NCBI RefSeq assembly: GCF_022829635.1
Contig: NZ_JAKSYO010000079.1
Coordinates: 1 to 64,000 of the forward strand
Length of the DNA: 64,000 nt
Direction: 5' to 3'
DNA from: Methylobacterium sp. E-066
GTDB taxonomy: Bacteria > Pseudomonadota > Alphaproteobacteria > Rhizobiales > Beijerinckiaceae
A program made the position numbers and the translations under genes. Positions 35,923 through 49,465 of this stretch are shown in pieces; position 1 is the first letter of the stretch; every line of letters begins with the position of its first letter. The notes beneath the pieces are model-generated. The model was not told the origin of the DNA, ran no database searches, and was given only the letters and a program-made list of their open reading frames with translations.

Positions 35923-36935
35923 GAAAACACCTCCGCCAGCGCCCGCTCGACCCGGGCGGTCGAGCCGGATTCGTCCAGCGGGTTGCGGCGCAGGCGGTGG
36001 CGCAGGGCGGCCGGGGCGACCCGGCGGATGTGGTCGTCCGTGACCGATTCGGCGCCGTCGAGGGCTGCCAGCGCCCGGGCGGTGCGCATCAGGGTCAGCT
36101 CGCCGCGCAGGCCGTCGGTGCCGAGCGCCAGGCAGAGCTGCGCCGCGCGCTCCAGCGCCGAATCCGGCACGTTCAGATGCGGCAGGCGCTCCCGGGCCAG
36201 CAGGATTGTCTTTCGGATCGCGGTCTCGTCACCTGCGCGGGCGGCGCAGAACCCCTCCGGGTCGCGCTCGTAGGCGTCGCGGGCGCGCACCACCGCGATC
36301 CGCGTGGCGATGTCCTGCGGGGTCGTGACCTCGCAGGCCAGCCCGAACCGGTCGAGGAGTTGCGGGCGCAGCTCCCCCTCCTCCGGGTTGCCGGAGCCGA
36401 CCAGGACGAATTTTGCGGGGTGGCGCAAGCTGAGGCCCTCCCGCTCGACGGTGTTGACCCCGGAGGCCGCGACATCGAGCAAGAGATCGACCAGGTGGTC
36501 CTCGAGGAGATTCACTTCGTCAATATACAAAAAACCGCGATTGGCCCGGGCGAGCAGCCCCGGCTCGAACGCCTTCACGCCGGCCCCGAGCGCCCGCTCC
36601 AGGTCGAGGGTGCCGACCACCCGGTCCTCGGTGGCTCCGAGCGGCAGATCCACCACCGGCACCGGTTTTTTTTCGGACTTCCTCCGCGTGCCCGGCAGGC
36701 TCGCGCAGTGCGGGCAGCTCTCCGCCGGGCTGTCGGGGTCGCAATTGTACGGGCAGCCGACCACCGCCCGCATCGGCGGCAGCAGGGCGGCCAGCGCCCG
36801 GATCGCGGTGGATTTCCCCGTGCCCCGGTCGCCGAACACCAGCACGCCGCCGATGGACGGATCCACCGCGGCGATCAGCAGCGCCTGGCGCATCTCGTCC
36901 TGCGCGACGATGGCCGAGAAGGGGAAGGTTGGCAC
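35919..36935 (-). CDS. bchI: BchI, magnesium chelatase AAA+ subunit
   Basis: About 338 residues, usual for BchI. Walker A GDRGTGKST, sensor and Walker B in GFLYIDEVNLLEDHLVDLLLDVAASG, a BchI-specific insertion with four cysteines (CPYNCDPDSPAESCPHCASL), arginine-finger region LDRFGLACEVTT. ATPase of magnesium chelatase with BchD and BchH. The conserved N-terminus PTFPFSAIVAQDEM points to GTG 36,935, but no good Shine-Dalgarno precedes it. Repeat A ends just upstream and supplies other in-frame starts (ATG 36,980; GTG 37,076). A run of eight A residues (codons for E-K-K at 36,666-36,673) is a possible slippage site. Overlaps bchD by four bases. Confidence 0.9.
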   Translation of the reverse strand: MPTFPFSAIVAQDEMRQALLIAAVDPSIGGVLVFGDRGTGKSTAIRALAALLPPMRAVVGCPYNCDPDSPAESCPHCASLPGTRRKSEKKPVPVVDLPLGATEDRVVGTLDLERALGAGVKAFEPGLLARANRGFLYIDEVNLLEDHLVDLLLDVAASGVNTVEREGLSLRHPAKFVLVGSGNPEEGELRPQLLDRFGLACEVTTPQDIATRIAVVRARDAYERDPEGFCAARAGDETAIRKTILLARERLPHLNVPDSALERAAQLCLALGTDGLRGELTLMRTARALAALDGAESVTDDHIRRVAPAALRHRLRRNPLDESGSTARVERALAEVFS

Positions 36936-36970
36936 GCGCTGACTCGATGCTGCGAGGGGGCTTCCAATCC

Positions 36971-37089
36971 ACCCCCTCATCCTGAGGTGCCGAAGCGCAG
37001 CGGAGGCCTCGAAGGAGGCCTCCAGGGATCGCGCGGCCGGTTGGAGGGCTCCTTCGAGGCCCGCTGACGCGGGCACCTCAGGATGCGGG
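36971..37089. repeat. palindromic repeat A, copy 4
   Basis: About 119 bases between hemA and bchI: CCTCATCCTGAGGTGCC left arm, GGGCACCTCAGGATGCGGG right arm, CTCGAAGGAGGCCTCCAG inner arm. Adjacent to the bchI start and therefore in its leader or N-terminal codons. Confidence 0.9.
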
Positions 37090-37111
37090 AGCGGGTGGGA
37101 GAAGGGAACCC

Positions 37112-38329
37112 CTACTCCGCCGCCTTCTGCCGGAGCCCGATCCGCGCCCAGATCGTGGAGAGCGCCCCGACCAGATGCGCGATGTCCTTGTCCGTGTGCA
37201 GCGGCGAGGGGGTGATCCGCAGCCGCTCGGTGCCGCGGGCCACGGTCGGGTAGTTAATCGGCTGCACGTAGATGCCGAACTCGTCGAGCAGGGTGTCGGA
37301 GATCGCCTTACACAGCACCGGATCGCAGACCATCACCGGCACGATGTGGCTGTCGTTGGGCATCACCGGGATGTCGGCGGCTTCCAGCGCCTGGCGGACC
37401 TTGGCGACGCGCTCCTGATGGCGGGCGCGCTCGGTGCCGCTGACCTTCAGGTGGCGGATCGAGGCCGCGGCGCCCGCCGCCACCGCGGGGGGCAGCGAGG
37501 TGGTGAAGATGAAGCCCGAGGCGAAGCTGCGCACGAAGTCGCAGAGCTTCTCCGAGGCCGTGATGTAGCCGCCATGGACCGCAAAAGCCTTGCCGAGCGT
37601 GCCCTCGATCACGTCGAGGCGGTGGGCGACGCCGTCGCGCTCCGAAATGCCGCCGCCGCGGGCGCCGTAGAGGCCGACCGCGTGGACCTCGTCGAGATAG
37701 GTGAGCGCCCCGTGGGCCTCGGCCACGTCGCAGATCTCGCCGATCGGGGCGATGTCACCATCCATCGAATACACGGATTCGAACGCGACCAGCTTCGGCC
37801 GGGCCGGATCGACCAAAGCGAGCTTCCGGTTCAGGTCCTCCGGGTCGTTATGACGGAAGATGTGGCGCTCGGCCCGGGAGAACCGGATGCCCTCGATCAT
37901 CGAGGCGTGGTTCTCGGAATCGGAGAACACCGCGCAGTTCGGCAGCCGCGAGGCCAGGGTCCCGAGCGCCGCCCAGTTCGAGACGTAGCCGGAGGTGAAC
38001 AGCAGCGCCGCTTCCTTGCCGTGGAGGTCGGCGAGCTCGCGCTCCAGCAGCACGTGGTAGTGGTTGGTGCCGGAGATGTTGCGGGTGCCCCCGGCTCCGG
38101 CGCCGCAGCGGTCGATCGCCTCGTGCATCGCCCCGGTGACGGAGGCGTGCTGGCCCATGCCGAGATAGTCGTTGGAGCACCAGACCGTGACCGGGCGCGT
38201 GCCCGACGGGTGGTGATGCGTGGCGTGCGGGAAGTTGCCGGAATGGCGCTCGAGGTCGGTGAAGACCCGGTAGCGTCCCTCGCGGTGGAGACCGGCGATC
38301 TCGGCTCCGAAGAAGGTCTCGTAGTCCAT
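37112..38329 (-). CDS. hemA: 5-aminolevulinate synthase
   Basis: 405 residues, normal for ALAS. Condenses glycine and succinyl-CoA to 5-aminolevulinate, first step of tetrapyrrole synthesis in alphaproteobacteria; PLP enzyme of the alpha-oxoamine synthase family. Glycine-loop [13 protein letters not shown] at 76-88, [12 protein letters not shown], and PLP lysine at about 247 in [13 protein letters not shown]. Placing it in the photosynthesis operon gives a supply of precursor regulated with bacteriochlorophyll. 111 bases from puhE, which lies upstream. The leader contains no recognisable PpsR box. A second hemA may exist elsewhere. Confidence 0.95.
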   Translation of the reverse strand: MDYETFFGAEIAGLHREGRYRVFTDLERHSGNFPHATHHHPSGTRPVTVWCSNDYLGMGQHASVTGAMHEAIDRCGAGAGGTRNISGTNHYHVLLERELADLHGKEAALLFTSGYVSNWAALGTLASRLPNCAVFSDSENHASMIEGIRFSRAERHIFRHNDPEDLNRKLALVDPARPKLVAFESVYSMDGDIAPIGEICDVAEAHGALTYLDEVHAVGLYGARGGGISERDGVAHRLDVIEGTLGKAFAVHGGYITASEKLCDFVRSFASGFIFTTSLPPAVAAGAAASIRHLKVSGTERARHQERVAKVRQALEAADIPVMPNDSHIVPVMVCDPVLCKAISDTLLDEFGIYVQPINYPTVARGTERLRITPSPLHTDKDIAHLVGALSTIWARIGLRQKAAE

Positions 38330-38440
38330 GTCGCCTCTCCCCGATTGGTTCGCGGGTTGTCCCCGCCTGTGAGGTTCGTCCTTCGCACGAGACCAGTTCC
38401 AAAGTGGTGCGCGCGCGAAATCCCGCTGTGATGGTCGGAT

Positions 38441-39235
38441 CTAGCCGTTGTCCCCCGGCCGCGCCGCGCCGTCCGGATTGCGCGTCGGCAGGCTCCACCG
38501 CCACAGCTCGGCCGAGGGCAGCGGCAACATCAGGAACCAATGTTCGAGCGTCGCCAGCGCCATCAGGGTCGCCAGGATTGTGAAGCCGATCAGCTCGTGC
38601 GCTAGCAGATCCGGGCTGAGCGCCGCCCGCCCGAGCAGGCCTGCCGCGATGGTCCCGAGGCTGACCGAGACCGGGAACAGCAGGTTCATCGGTTTTCGCG
38701 AGAGGTAGCAGGCCAGGTAGCCCAGATGCTCGGGCAGGAACTCGGCGTGCAGGTTGCGCACCCCGAGGAACAGGTTGAGTCGCGCCGACAGGTTCATCAC
38801 CACCAGGGCGCCGTAGGTCCACAGGGCGATGGTGTTGGCCCCGCCCCAGACCAGCGCCAGGATCACCAGGCCGCCGATCACGATGGCGAATTCGTGCCAC
38901 AGGCTGGTGGCGAGCGCCGCCAGGAACCGGTCGAGGCCGCGCAGGCCCGGCGCGCAGGCGGCCGGCTTCGGGCCCGACAGGAAGCCCATGTAATAGCTCA
39001 TCTCCTGCCAGCCCCAGACGACCAGGGCCGCCGTGAACGCCGTGTAGGCCCCCGTCGCGCTGGTATCCTGGCTGCTGGTGCGGATCGCCACCAGCGCGCC
39101 AGCGAGCAGCAGCGTCGCGCCGGCCATGCTCCACGGATGGGTGCGCCGCGGGGCGTGGTCGAGCAGCAGGATCAGCCCGGTGGAGAACCACCAGAGCACC
39201 AGGGCATAGACGACCGGGGCGGCGTAGGTCGCCAT
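38441..39235 (-). CDS. puhE: PuhE, photosynthetic complex assembly protein (DUF3623)
   Basis: 264 residues with about seven hydrophobic segments (VVYALVLWWFSTGLILLL and others), a proposed inner-membrane factor for reaction-centre/LH1 assembly and bacteriochlorophyll supply. Family-typical stretches: WGWQEMSYYMGFLSGP, LWHEFAIVIGGLVILAL, LNLFLGVRNLHAEFLPEHLGYL. Start 39,235 lies one base after the acsF stop. Order acsF-puhE-hemA is classic for alphaproteobacterial clusters. Confidence 0.9.
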   Translation of the reverse strand: MATYAAPVVYALVLWWFSTGLILLLDHAPRRTHPWSMAGATLLLAGALVAIRTSSQDTSATGAYTAFTAALVVWGWQEMSYYMGFLSGPKPAACAPGLRGLDRFLAALATSLWHEFAIVIGGLVILALVWGGANTIALWTYGALVVMNLSARLNLFLGVRNLHAEFLPEHLGYLACYLSRKPMNLLFPVSVSLGTIAAGLLGRAALSPDLLAHELIGFTILATLMALATLEHWFLMLPLPSAELWRWSLPTRNPDGAARPGDNG

Positions 39236-39236
39236 C

Positions 39237-40325
39237 CTACCAGACCGGCTGGAGGCGGATATCGGCCGGCAGGGCGTTCGCCTTGACCGGCAGAAAGTAG
39301 AGCCGGACAAAGGTGGCGGCCGCGCGCAGCACCTGGATGCCGTGCTTGAGCTTGCCCAGGACGCCGCCCTGGGCCCGGGCCTCGGCGATCGCCCGGGAGC
39401 AGGCGAGCAGGGTCTCCAGCCCGGCGTGGAACTTCGGGTTGTCGAGGTCGAGCTCCAGCGGGAAGGTCTGCCGCGAGATCTCGGAGGTGATGCGGAACAC
39501 CGTGTAATCGTAGTCGGTGGGATCGACCCCGAGCGCGGCGTGGAAGGCCGGGCGGTGATGGTCGCGCACGTACATCGTGGCGAACACCGCCAGCAGGAAG
39601 AACCGGATCCAGTAGCGATTGATGCCGCTGGTCAGCTTCGGGTTGGCGCGCATCAGCAGCGCGAACGCCTCGCCGTGGCGGAACTCGTCGTTGCACCACA
39701 GCTCGAACCACTTGAAGATCGGGTGGATGCGCCGCTCCGGGTGCTTCTCCAGCTCCCGGAAGATCGTGATGTAGCGGGCGTAGCCGATCTTCTCCGATAG
39801 GTACGTCGCGTAGAAGATGAATTTCGGCCGGAAGAACGTGTATTTTTTGGACTTGGTGAGGAAGCCGAGGTCCACACCGATGCCGAAATCCTTGAGCGTG
39901 TCGTTGATGAAGCCGGCGTGGCGCGCCTCGTCGCGGCTCATGAAGCCGAACAGCTCCTTGATGTCCTTGTTCTTCGCGCGTTTTCTCATCTCTGCGTAGA
40001 GCACGCAGCCGGAGAACTCGGCGGTGATCGAAGACACCAGAAAGTCCAAAAACTCCTTCCGCAGCTCGGGCTCCATCTGCGACAGGTCGCAATCGAAGTC
40101 GGCGTTGCGAGTGAAGTGGCGCTTGTTCGGGTCGGCGCGCAACTCGGCGATGAGCAGGTCCCAATCCCGGCGCACCGGCTCGACGTTGGTGCGGTCGAGC
40201 TCGTCGAAATCGGTGGTGTAGAAGCGCGGGCTCAGGAAGGTCGTCTCCTGGGCGGCCTTGGTCGATTCGTTGACCGGCGTTTTCGGAACCGGCTGGCCGG
40301 AGAGCGGCGGGACGGGAGCGTTCAC
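39237..40325 (-). CDS. acsF: AcsF, aerobic Mg-protoporphyrin IX monomethyl ester cyclase
   Basis: 362 residues from GTG 40,325, with a strong Shine-Dalgarno AGAGGAGG just upstream. Oxygen-dependent diiron enzyme that closes ring E of bacteriochlorophyll. Diiron ligand motifs: Glu103 (TAEFSG), DEARH at 132-136, NDEFRH (Glu214, His217) and the E-x-x-R region near the end. The aerobic cyclase, with no bchE here, fits pigment synthesis in oxygen. The GTG overlaps the stop of the preceding 98-residue gene (GTGA at 40,322-40,325). Confidence 0.95.
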   Translation of the reverse strand: MNAPVPPLSGQPVPKTPVNESTKAAQETTFLSPRFYTTDFDELDRTNVEPVRRDWDLLIAELRADPNKRHFTRNADFDCDLSQMEPELRKEFLDFLVSSITAEFSGCVLYAEMRKRAKNKDIKELFGFMSRDEARHAGFINDTLKDFGIGVDLGFLTKSKKYTFFRPKFIFYATYLSEKIGYARYITIFRELEKHPERRIHPIFKWFELWCNDEFRHGEAFALLMRANPKLTSGINRYWIRFFLLAVFATMYVRDHHRPAFHAALGVDPTDYDYTVFRITSEISRQTFPLELDLDNPKFHAGLETLLACSRAIAEARAQGGVLGKLKHGIQVLRAAATFVRLYFLPVKANALPADIRLQPVW

Positions 40326-40618
40326 AGCTTCCTCCTCTCGGAAAAACTGACTTCGTAGAGTTCGGTCAGTTCGAGATGGGCGACGAGCTTGGTCCAAACC
40401 CGCTCCAGCGGGCCGGCCCGGGTGACGGTGGCGGTGCGGCGGACGGTGAGCCGCTCGCCATAGGGTACGGAGGTCGGGGCGTCGTGGACCTGGACTTCGT
40501 CGCCGGGCTCGATCTCGAAGCCGGAATCGAGGGTGACGTGCGCGTGCAAACTCTCGGGCGTCTGCTCGATCTCGATCGTGCAGGGCACGGTGACGGTGCG
40601 GCTCCCGAACAGGCCCAT
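40322..40618 (-). CDS. small conserved-context protein between puhC and acsF
   Basis: 98 residues with no recognised domain. It begins [22 protein letters not shown] and looks like a beta-rich fold with a central acidic part and a C-terminal [20 protein letters not shown]. Cytoplasmic, with no signal or membrane segment. Its ATG overlaps puhC by one base and its stop overlaps acsF by four, so translation is coupled on both sides. A gene of this size stands here in other alphaproteobacterial clusters as I remember them, which suggests a role in pigment-complex assembly; that is inference. Confidence 0.72.
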   Translation of the reverse strand: MGLFGSRTVTVPCTIEIEQTPESLHAHVTLDSGFEIEPGDEVQVHDAPTSVPYGERLTVRRTATVTRAGPLERVWTKLVAHLELTELYEVSFSERRKL

Positions 40619-41097
40619 CAGCGCGTCTCCGTGCTGGCGGGGACAGCGAGCAGCCGGGCGAAGGCCCCGGCGTTGGTCGGGCCGAACGCTTCGAGCGGCA
40701 CCCGGCGGCCGGTGGCGTCATCGGCCAGCGCGAGGCGGCCGTCATCGTAGCGGGTCAGGCTGAACGGCTGCTCCGGGCCGAGGCCGTCGCGCTGGCGGGC
40801 CTGTGCCAGACCACGCAGGGTCCCGCGCAGAAAACCGTCCTCGCCGGGCCGGATCCAGGCGACGATCTGCCGGTCGGCAGCGTTGCGCAGGGCGATCGAG
40901 CCGTCGACCTGGTCCTCGGCGCGGAATTCGAGCCGCGTGACCGGCTTGGCCGGCGGCAGGGCGATCATGCCGATGCCCTCGCTGCGCCCGACCAGGACGG
41001 CCAGCATGGTGAAGCCCATCAGCGCGCCGGCGCCGATCATCAGCAGGGCCGGTGCCGGTCCTGCGGATCGGCCGACGCTCTCCGCCCGCTCGCCCAT
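40618..41097 (-). CDS. puhC: PuhC, photosynthetic complex assembly protein
   Basis: 159 residues. One N-terminal membrane helix (about 15-38, [21 protein letters not shown]) and a periplasmic domain: [22 protein letters not shown], then [19 protein letters not shown] and [27 protein letters not shown]. This is the PuhC pattern; it promotes RC-LH1 core assembly. Stop and next start overlap by one base. 11 bases after puhB. Confidence 0.9.
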   Translation of the reverse strand: MGERAESVGRSAGPAPALLMIGAGALMGFTMLAVLVGRSEGIGMIALPPAKPVTRLEFRAEDQVDGSIALRNAADRQIVAWIRPGEDGFLRGTLRGLAQARQRDGLGPEQPFSLTRYDDGRLALADDATGRRVPLEAFGPTNAGAFARLLAVPASTETR

Positions 41098-41108
41098 CGC
41101 GCCTCTCC

Positions 41109-41765
41109 CTATTCGGCCGCGACGAGGCGGCCGGGATTGTCTTGGACCGCCCGCGGACGCGGGACGATCATGGGCCGCACCGTCTGCGACGCCTCGGCAT
41201 GGGCCTCGATCGCCCGCGCCAGCAGCGTCGCCACCGCCTCCGCATTAGGTACGGAACGCAGCATGGGCTCGGTCCGGGCGAGACGCCAGGGCCGGGCATG
41301 CGGCCACAGCTGAAGGTAGGCGATACGCAGGCCCGGCCGCAACCGGAGCGGCAGATCTCCGCTCCCGTCCGTGAAGGCACGCAACGCCGCACCCTCGACC
41401 TGCGCGAAGGGTACGTTGTGGGTCACCGGCAGGGCGATGCCGGCATGCAGGACGATCCGGCGGTCGGTGATCGTGTAGACCGCGGTGCGGTGGCTGAGCC
41501 ACGCGAACAGCCAGAGCAGGGCGAGGCCGACCCCGCCGACCAGCAGGGTCAGGCCGACGGTGGTGAGCGCCGCCGCTGGCGAGCCGGCCGTGAGCCCGAA
41601 GGCCAGGGCGCAGGCGGCGAACCAGGCGGCGACCAGGCGGGCATGATAGGCGCGGACCCAGAGGCCCCCGGTGGTCGGCGCCCCCTGCCACAGGATGCGC
41701 TCGTTCGCCGGCAGCGGGCCGGGCAGACCCCGCAGGGTGCCCTCGGGGAGGAAATCGCCGCTCAT
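41109..41765 (-). CDS. puhB: PuhB, RC-LH1 assembly protein with PH-like domain
   Basis: 218 residues. N-terminal FLPEGTLRGLPGPLPANERILWQGAPT is diagnostic of PuhB, followed by two membrane helices (about 48-85) and a bacterial PH domain (YTITDRRIVLHAGIALPVTHNVPFAQVEGAAL). It is a dimeric assembly factor of the reaction centre. Start overlaps the puhA stop (ATGA at 41,762-41,765). Confidence 0.92.
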   Translation of the reverse strand: MSGDFLPEGTLRGLPGPLPANERILWQGAPTTGGLWVRAYHARLVAAWFAACALAFGLTAGSPAAALTTVGLTLLVGGVGLALLWLFAWLSHRTAVYTITDRRIVLHAGIALPVTHNVPFAQVEGAALRAFTDGSGDLPLRLRPGLRIAYLQLWPHARPWRLARTEPMLRSVPNAEAVATLLARAIEAHAEASQTVRPMIVPRPRAVQDNPGRLVAAE

Positions 41766-42541
41766 AGCAGGGGCTCCGCCCGGGCCGGGGTGGCGTAGAG
41801 GGTGCCGGCGCCGAAATAGGCCATGATCCGCTCCTCCTCCAGGAAGGTGACGCTGTCGGGATCCCGGGTCGCCGGGATGTCGGCGAACTGGGCGGCGAGC
41901 AGGGCCTCGGACTTCACCGTCTTGGTGAAGCCGCCGGCCCGGCAGAAGGTGGACGGCATCAGCCGGCGGCCGCCCGTGGGCAATTCGACCTCGTAGTAGC
42001 GGATCAGCGACTCGCCGCGGTCGATCCAGACATCGCTGACGACGCCCGCCACCCCGTTATCGGTGCCGAACACGGTCATGCCGATCGGGTTCGGGCCGGC
42101 CTCGTGGATGACGAAGGCCTTGGCGACCCGCAGAGGCACGATCCGGTACTCGTCGTCCCAGGTCTTGTCGTGCACGTCGTGCCGGACCACCCAGGAGCCC
42201 GGGCCGACGCCGGCCTGAAGCGACGTGTCGGTCCGCTCGTAGGGGGCGCCCGGCCAGGGCTCGACCTTGCGGGCCGGGATGCCGGTCTCGATGTCGTCGC
42301 GGCCCTGCACCGCCTGCGGCGCGTAGGTGGTCTCGCCGCCCGGCAGGTGGAACGCCTTGGACCGTGGGATCAGGACCGGGTCCGGCGCCTTGCGGCGGCC
42401 GACGATCTCGTTCTCCAGTGGGTAGCCCTCGCGCCGGTCCTCCCGGCGCAGCCAGAACACCAGCCCGGCGAAGAAGATGAAGAAGGCGTAGAGCACGACC
42501 TGGGCGACGTCGACGTAACCCGTAATGGCGCCGGTTGGCAT
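41762..42541 (-). CDS. puhA: PuhA, reaction centre H subunit
   Basis: 259 residues, normal. One N-terminal membrane helix (about 12-31, QVVLYAFFIFFAGLVFWL) then the cytoplasmic H domain. REDRREGYPLE after the helix, PRSKAFHLPGG, and the PRC-barrel part with GTDNGVAGVVSDVWIDRGESLIRYYEVEL. Binds the L/M core and helps route protons to QB. The L and M genes are not in this window, so puf lies elsewhere. Confidence 0.95.
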   Translation of the reverse strand: MPTGAITGYVDVAQVVLYAFFIFFAGLVFWLRREDRREGYPLENEIVGRRKAPDPVLIPRSKAFHLPGGETTYAPQAVQGRDDIETGIPARKVEPWPGAPYERTDTSLQAGVGPGSWVVRHDVHDKTWDDEYRIVPLRVAKAFVIHEAGPNPIGMTVFGTDNGVAGVVSDVWIDRGESLIRYYEVELPTGGRRLMPSTFCRAGGFTKTVKSEALLAAQFADIPATRDPDSVTFLEEERIMAYFGAGTLYATPARAEPLL

Positions 42542-42559
42542 GGCTGTCCTCCCCGAGTC

Positions 42560-43987
42560 TCAGGCCGCCCGTTCGGCAAGAGTGCCGCCGAGCCGATTTT
42601 TCCCTGCTGCACGCGCGTCCTCCCGCACCAGCGGTCCCAGGGCGATCAGGGCCGCGAACAGGAGGGCGATCTCGATGTGGTAGACGATCAGGTAGCCGAT
42701 CGCGGGCTCGTTCATGCCCTCGCCGAGCACCCCCGATTGGGCGATAGCGCCTCCGATGTCGCGCACCACGCCGCTGGCGGCGATCGAGATCCCCGCGGCG
42801 CTGGCCTGGACGGCGCCCCAGGCGCCGAGCGCCAGCCCGGTATCCTCGGGACCGGCCCGGTTCATCGAGGCGGTGAGCGTGCCGTGGGCGAACAGGCCGC
42901 CGCCCAATCCGATCAGGCTGACGCCCACCGCGAACAGGTCGGCCGAGGCGAGCGGCGCGGCGAAGACCACCGCCGAGAAGGCCAGGATGCCGATGCCGAC
43001 GCCGACGGCCGAGACCCGGAACGGGTCGCCGCCGCGCCCGAGCCAGCGGGCGGCGATCAGCAGGCCGAGCCCGCCCCCGGCGGCGAGGAGCGCCGTCAGC
43101 GCCGTGGTCGCCCCGACCGAGAGGTGCAGGATCTGGCCGCCATAGGGCTCGAGCAGGATGTCCTGCATCGAGAACCCGGCGGTGCCGAGCCCGATCGCCA
43201 CGAGGCGGCGGCGCGCAGTGCCCTGCCCGGCATAGTCGCGCCAGGAGGCGCGGAAGTCCCGCGCCGGGGCGGCCCGGCTCCGGTTCGGGTCGCGCGGCTC
43301 CTGCTTCCACAGGGCGATCCCGTTGAGCACGATGGTGACGAGCGCCGCGCCCTGGATCACTTGGATCAGCCGCACGGGTGAGAAATGCGCGAGGAACAGC
43401 CCGAACAGCAGGGCGCTCGCCATCATGCCGAACAGCAGGGCGACGCAGAGCAGCGCCACCACCTTCGGCCGGGCATGCGCGGGGGCGAGGTCGGTGGCGA
43501 GCGCGAGACCGACGGTCTGGGTGGTGTGCAGCCCGGCCCCGACCAGCAGGAACGCGAACGCCGCCGCCACATCCCCGACCCAGAGCGGGCCGGTGGTATC
43601 GCCCGACAGGATCAGCAGCGCGAACGGCATGATCGCCAGGCCGCCGAACTGGAGCAGGGTGCCGAACCAGATATACGGCACCCGCCGCCAGCCGAGCACC
43701 GAGCGGTGCGTGTCCGACCGGAACCCGACCAGGGCCCGCAACGGCGCGAAGATCAGCGGCAGGGCCAGCATCACCGCGACGATCCAGGCCGGGACGCCAA
43801 GCTCGACGATCATCACCCGGTTCAGGGTGCCGATCAGCAGCACCGCCGCCATGCCGACGGTCACTTGGAACAGAGCGAGCCGCAGCAGCCGGCCGAGCGG
43901 CAGCTCGACGGTGGCGGCATCCGCGAAGGGCAGGATCGCCGGGCCGAGGCGCATCAGGGCTTTGGTCAGGGCGCGGCCGGATCTCAT
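42560..43987 (-). CDS. lhaA: LhaA, light-harvesting 1 assembly MFS protein (PucC family)
   Basis: 475 residues with 12 hydrophobic segments. PucC/LhaA family: LALFQVTVGMAAVLLIGTLNRVMIVELGVPA, then RALVGFRSDTHRSVLGWRRVPYIW (loop 2-3 signature) and STLTASMNRAG-like region GTLTASMNRAG. Inner-membrane helper for LH1 assembly and possibly bacteriochlorophyll delivery. Start 43,987 overlaps the bchM stop (ATGA), just beyond repeat A; the longer frame to 44,107 is only repeat sequence. Confidence 0.93.
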   Translation of the reverse strand: MRSGRALTKALMRLGPAILPFADAATVELPLGRLLRLALFQVTVGMAAVLLIGTLNRVMIVELGVPAWIVAVMLALPLIFAPLRALVGFRSDTHRSVLGWRRVPYIWFGTLLQFGGLAIMPFALLILSGDTTGPLWVGDVAAAFAFLLVGAGLHTTQTVGLALATDLAPAHARPKVVALLCVALLFGMMASALLFGLFLAHFSPVRLIQVIQGAALVTIVLNGIALWKQEPRDPNRSRAAPARDFRASWRDYAGQGTARRRLVAIGLGTAGFSMQDILLEPYGGQILHLSVGATTALTALLAAGGGLGLLIAARWLGRGGDPFRVSAVGVGIGILAFSAVVFAAPLASADLFAVGVSLIGLGGGLFAHGTLTASMNRAGPEDTGLALGAWGAVQASAAGISIAASGVVRDIGGAIAQSGVLGEGMNEPAIGYLIVYHIEIALLFAALIALGPLVREDARAAGKNRLGGTLAERAA

Positions 43988-44846
43988 GCGGCGGTCCCCC
44001 CCGTCCCGTCTATCCCCCTCATCCTGAGGTGCGGCGCAGCAGCCTCGAAGGAGCCCTCCAGGGATCGCGCAGCTGGCTGGAGGCCTCCTTCGAGGCCTCC
44101 GCTGCACTCCGGCACTTCAGGATGAGGGCGTGGTTGGGAGGCGCGGGCGGCGCGTGTCATCGCGATCGCGTTCGACAGGTAGAAGCCGCTGTTGATCCGA
44201 TGGCTCTGCGCCCAGGTAAATCCGTCAAGCGCCGGTTCGGCAGCGATCCGGCGCCTGAGGCCACCCTCGGTCACCGGCACGATCGCCGGCGAGCGGTCTC
44301 CGCGGGGAAAGAACTGTCCAGCCGCGTGCATCACGGTCAGCAGGGCCGTGCGTGGCGCCACGGTGAACAGCACCGAGCCGTCTGTGCGGGCGCCCAGGAC
44401 CGCGAGCGCCCGGACGATGTCGGCGGCGCGGTAATGGATCAGCGAATCCATCGCGACCACGTGGTCGAAGCGGCCGAGGCCGGGGTCGAGCATGTCGCCG
44501 ACGCGGAAGTCGATCCGGCCGGGGCCGGGGATCGCTGGCAGCCGTTCCTGGGCCAGACCCACCAGGGTCGGCGAGACGTCGATGGCGACCACCTCGGCGC
44601 CGCGCCGTGCGGCTTCGACGCTGAGCGCCCCGGTGCCGCAGCCGGCGTCCAACAGGCGCAGGCCGGTCATGTCGGCGGGGAGCCAGGACAGCAGCGTCCC
44701 GCGCATCGCGTCCCGGCCGGCCCGCACGGTGGCGCGGATCCGGCTCACCGGCGCGTCGGAGGTCAGCCGCGACCAGGCCTCGACCGCGGTGCGGTCGAAG
44801 TAGGTGGTCAGTTCACCCCTGCGGGTGTCGTAGCTCGCGCCCGCCA

Positions 44847-44847
<1 letters not shown>
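43984..44847 (-). CDS. bchM: BchM, Mg-protoporphyrin IX methyltransferase, with repeat-encoded tail
   Basis: 287 residues, about 48 more than usual. SAM-dependent O-methyltransferase: LLDAGCGTGALSVEAARRGAEVVAIDVS (SAM motif I), DHVVAMDSLIHY (post-I), GFYLSNAIAM near the normal end. Residues about 240-278 (RPHPEVPECSGGLEGGLQP and on, to HLRMRG) are repeat A copy 5 in frame; then ten residues to the stop, which overlaps the lhaA start. Methylates Mg-protoporphyrin IX on the way to the AcsF substrate. The catalytic domain is intact, so activity is expected. One-base overlap with bchL. Confidence 0.92.
44014..44129. repeat. palindromic repeat A, copy 5 (inside bchM)
   Basis: About 116 bases: CCTCATCCTGAGGTGCGGC left arm, CCGGCACTTCAGGATGAGG right arm, and CTCGAAGGAGCCCTCCAG inner arm. 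It lies entirely within the 3' end of bchM, just upstream of the lhaA start. Confidence 0.9.

Positions 44848-49454
<4,607 letters not shown>

Positions 49455-49465
<11 letters not shown>

Noticed and set aside
38330..38440. Search for a PpsR box upstream of hemA
   Set aside because: TGT triplets occur (for example in GGTTGTCC) but none has ACA after 12 bases.
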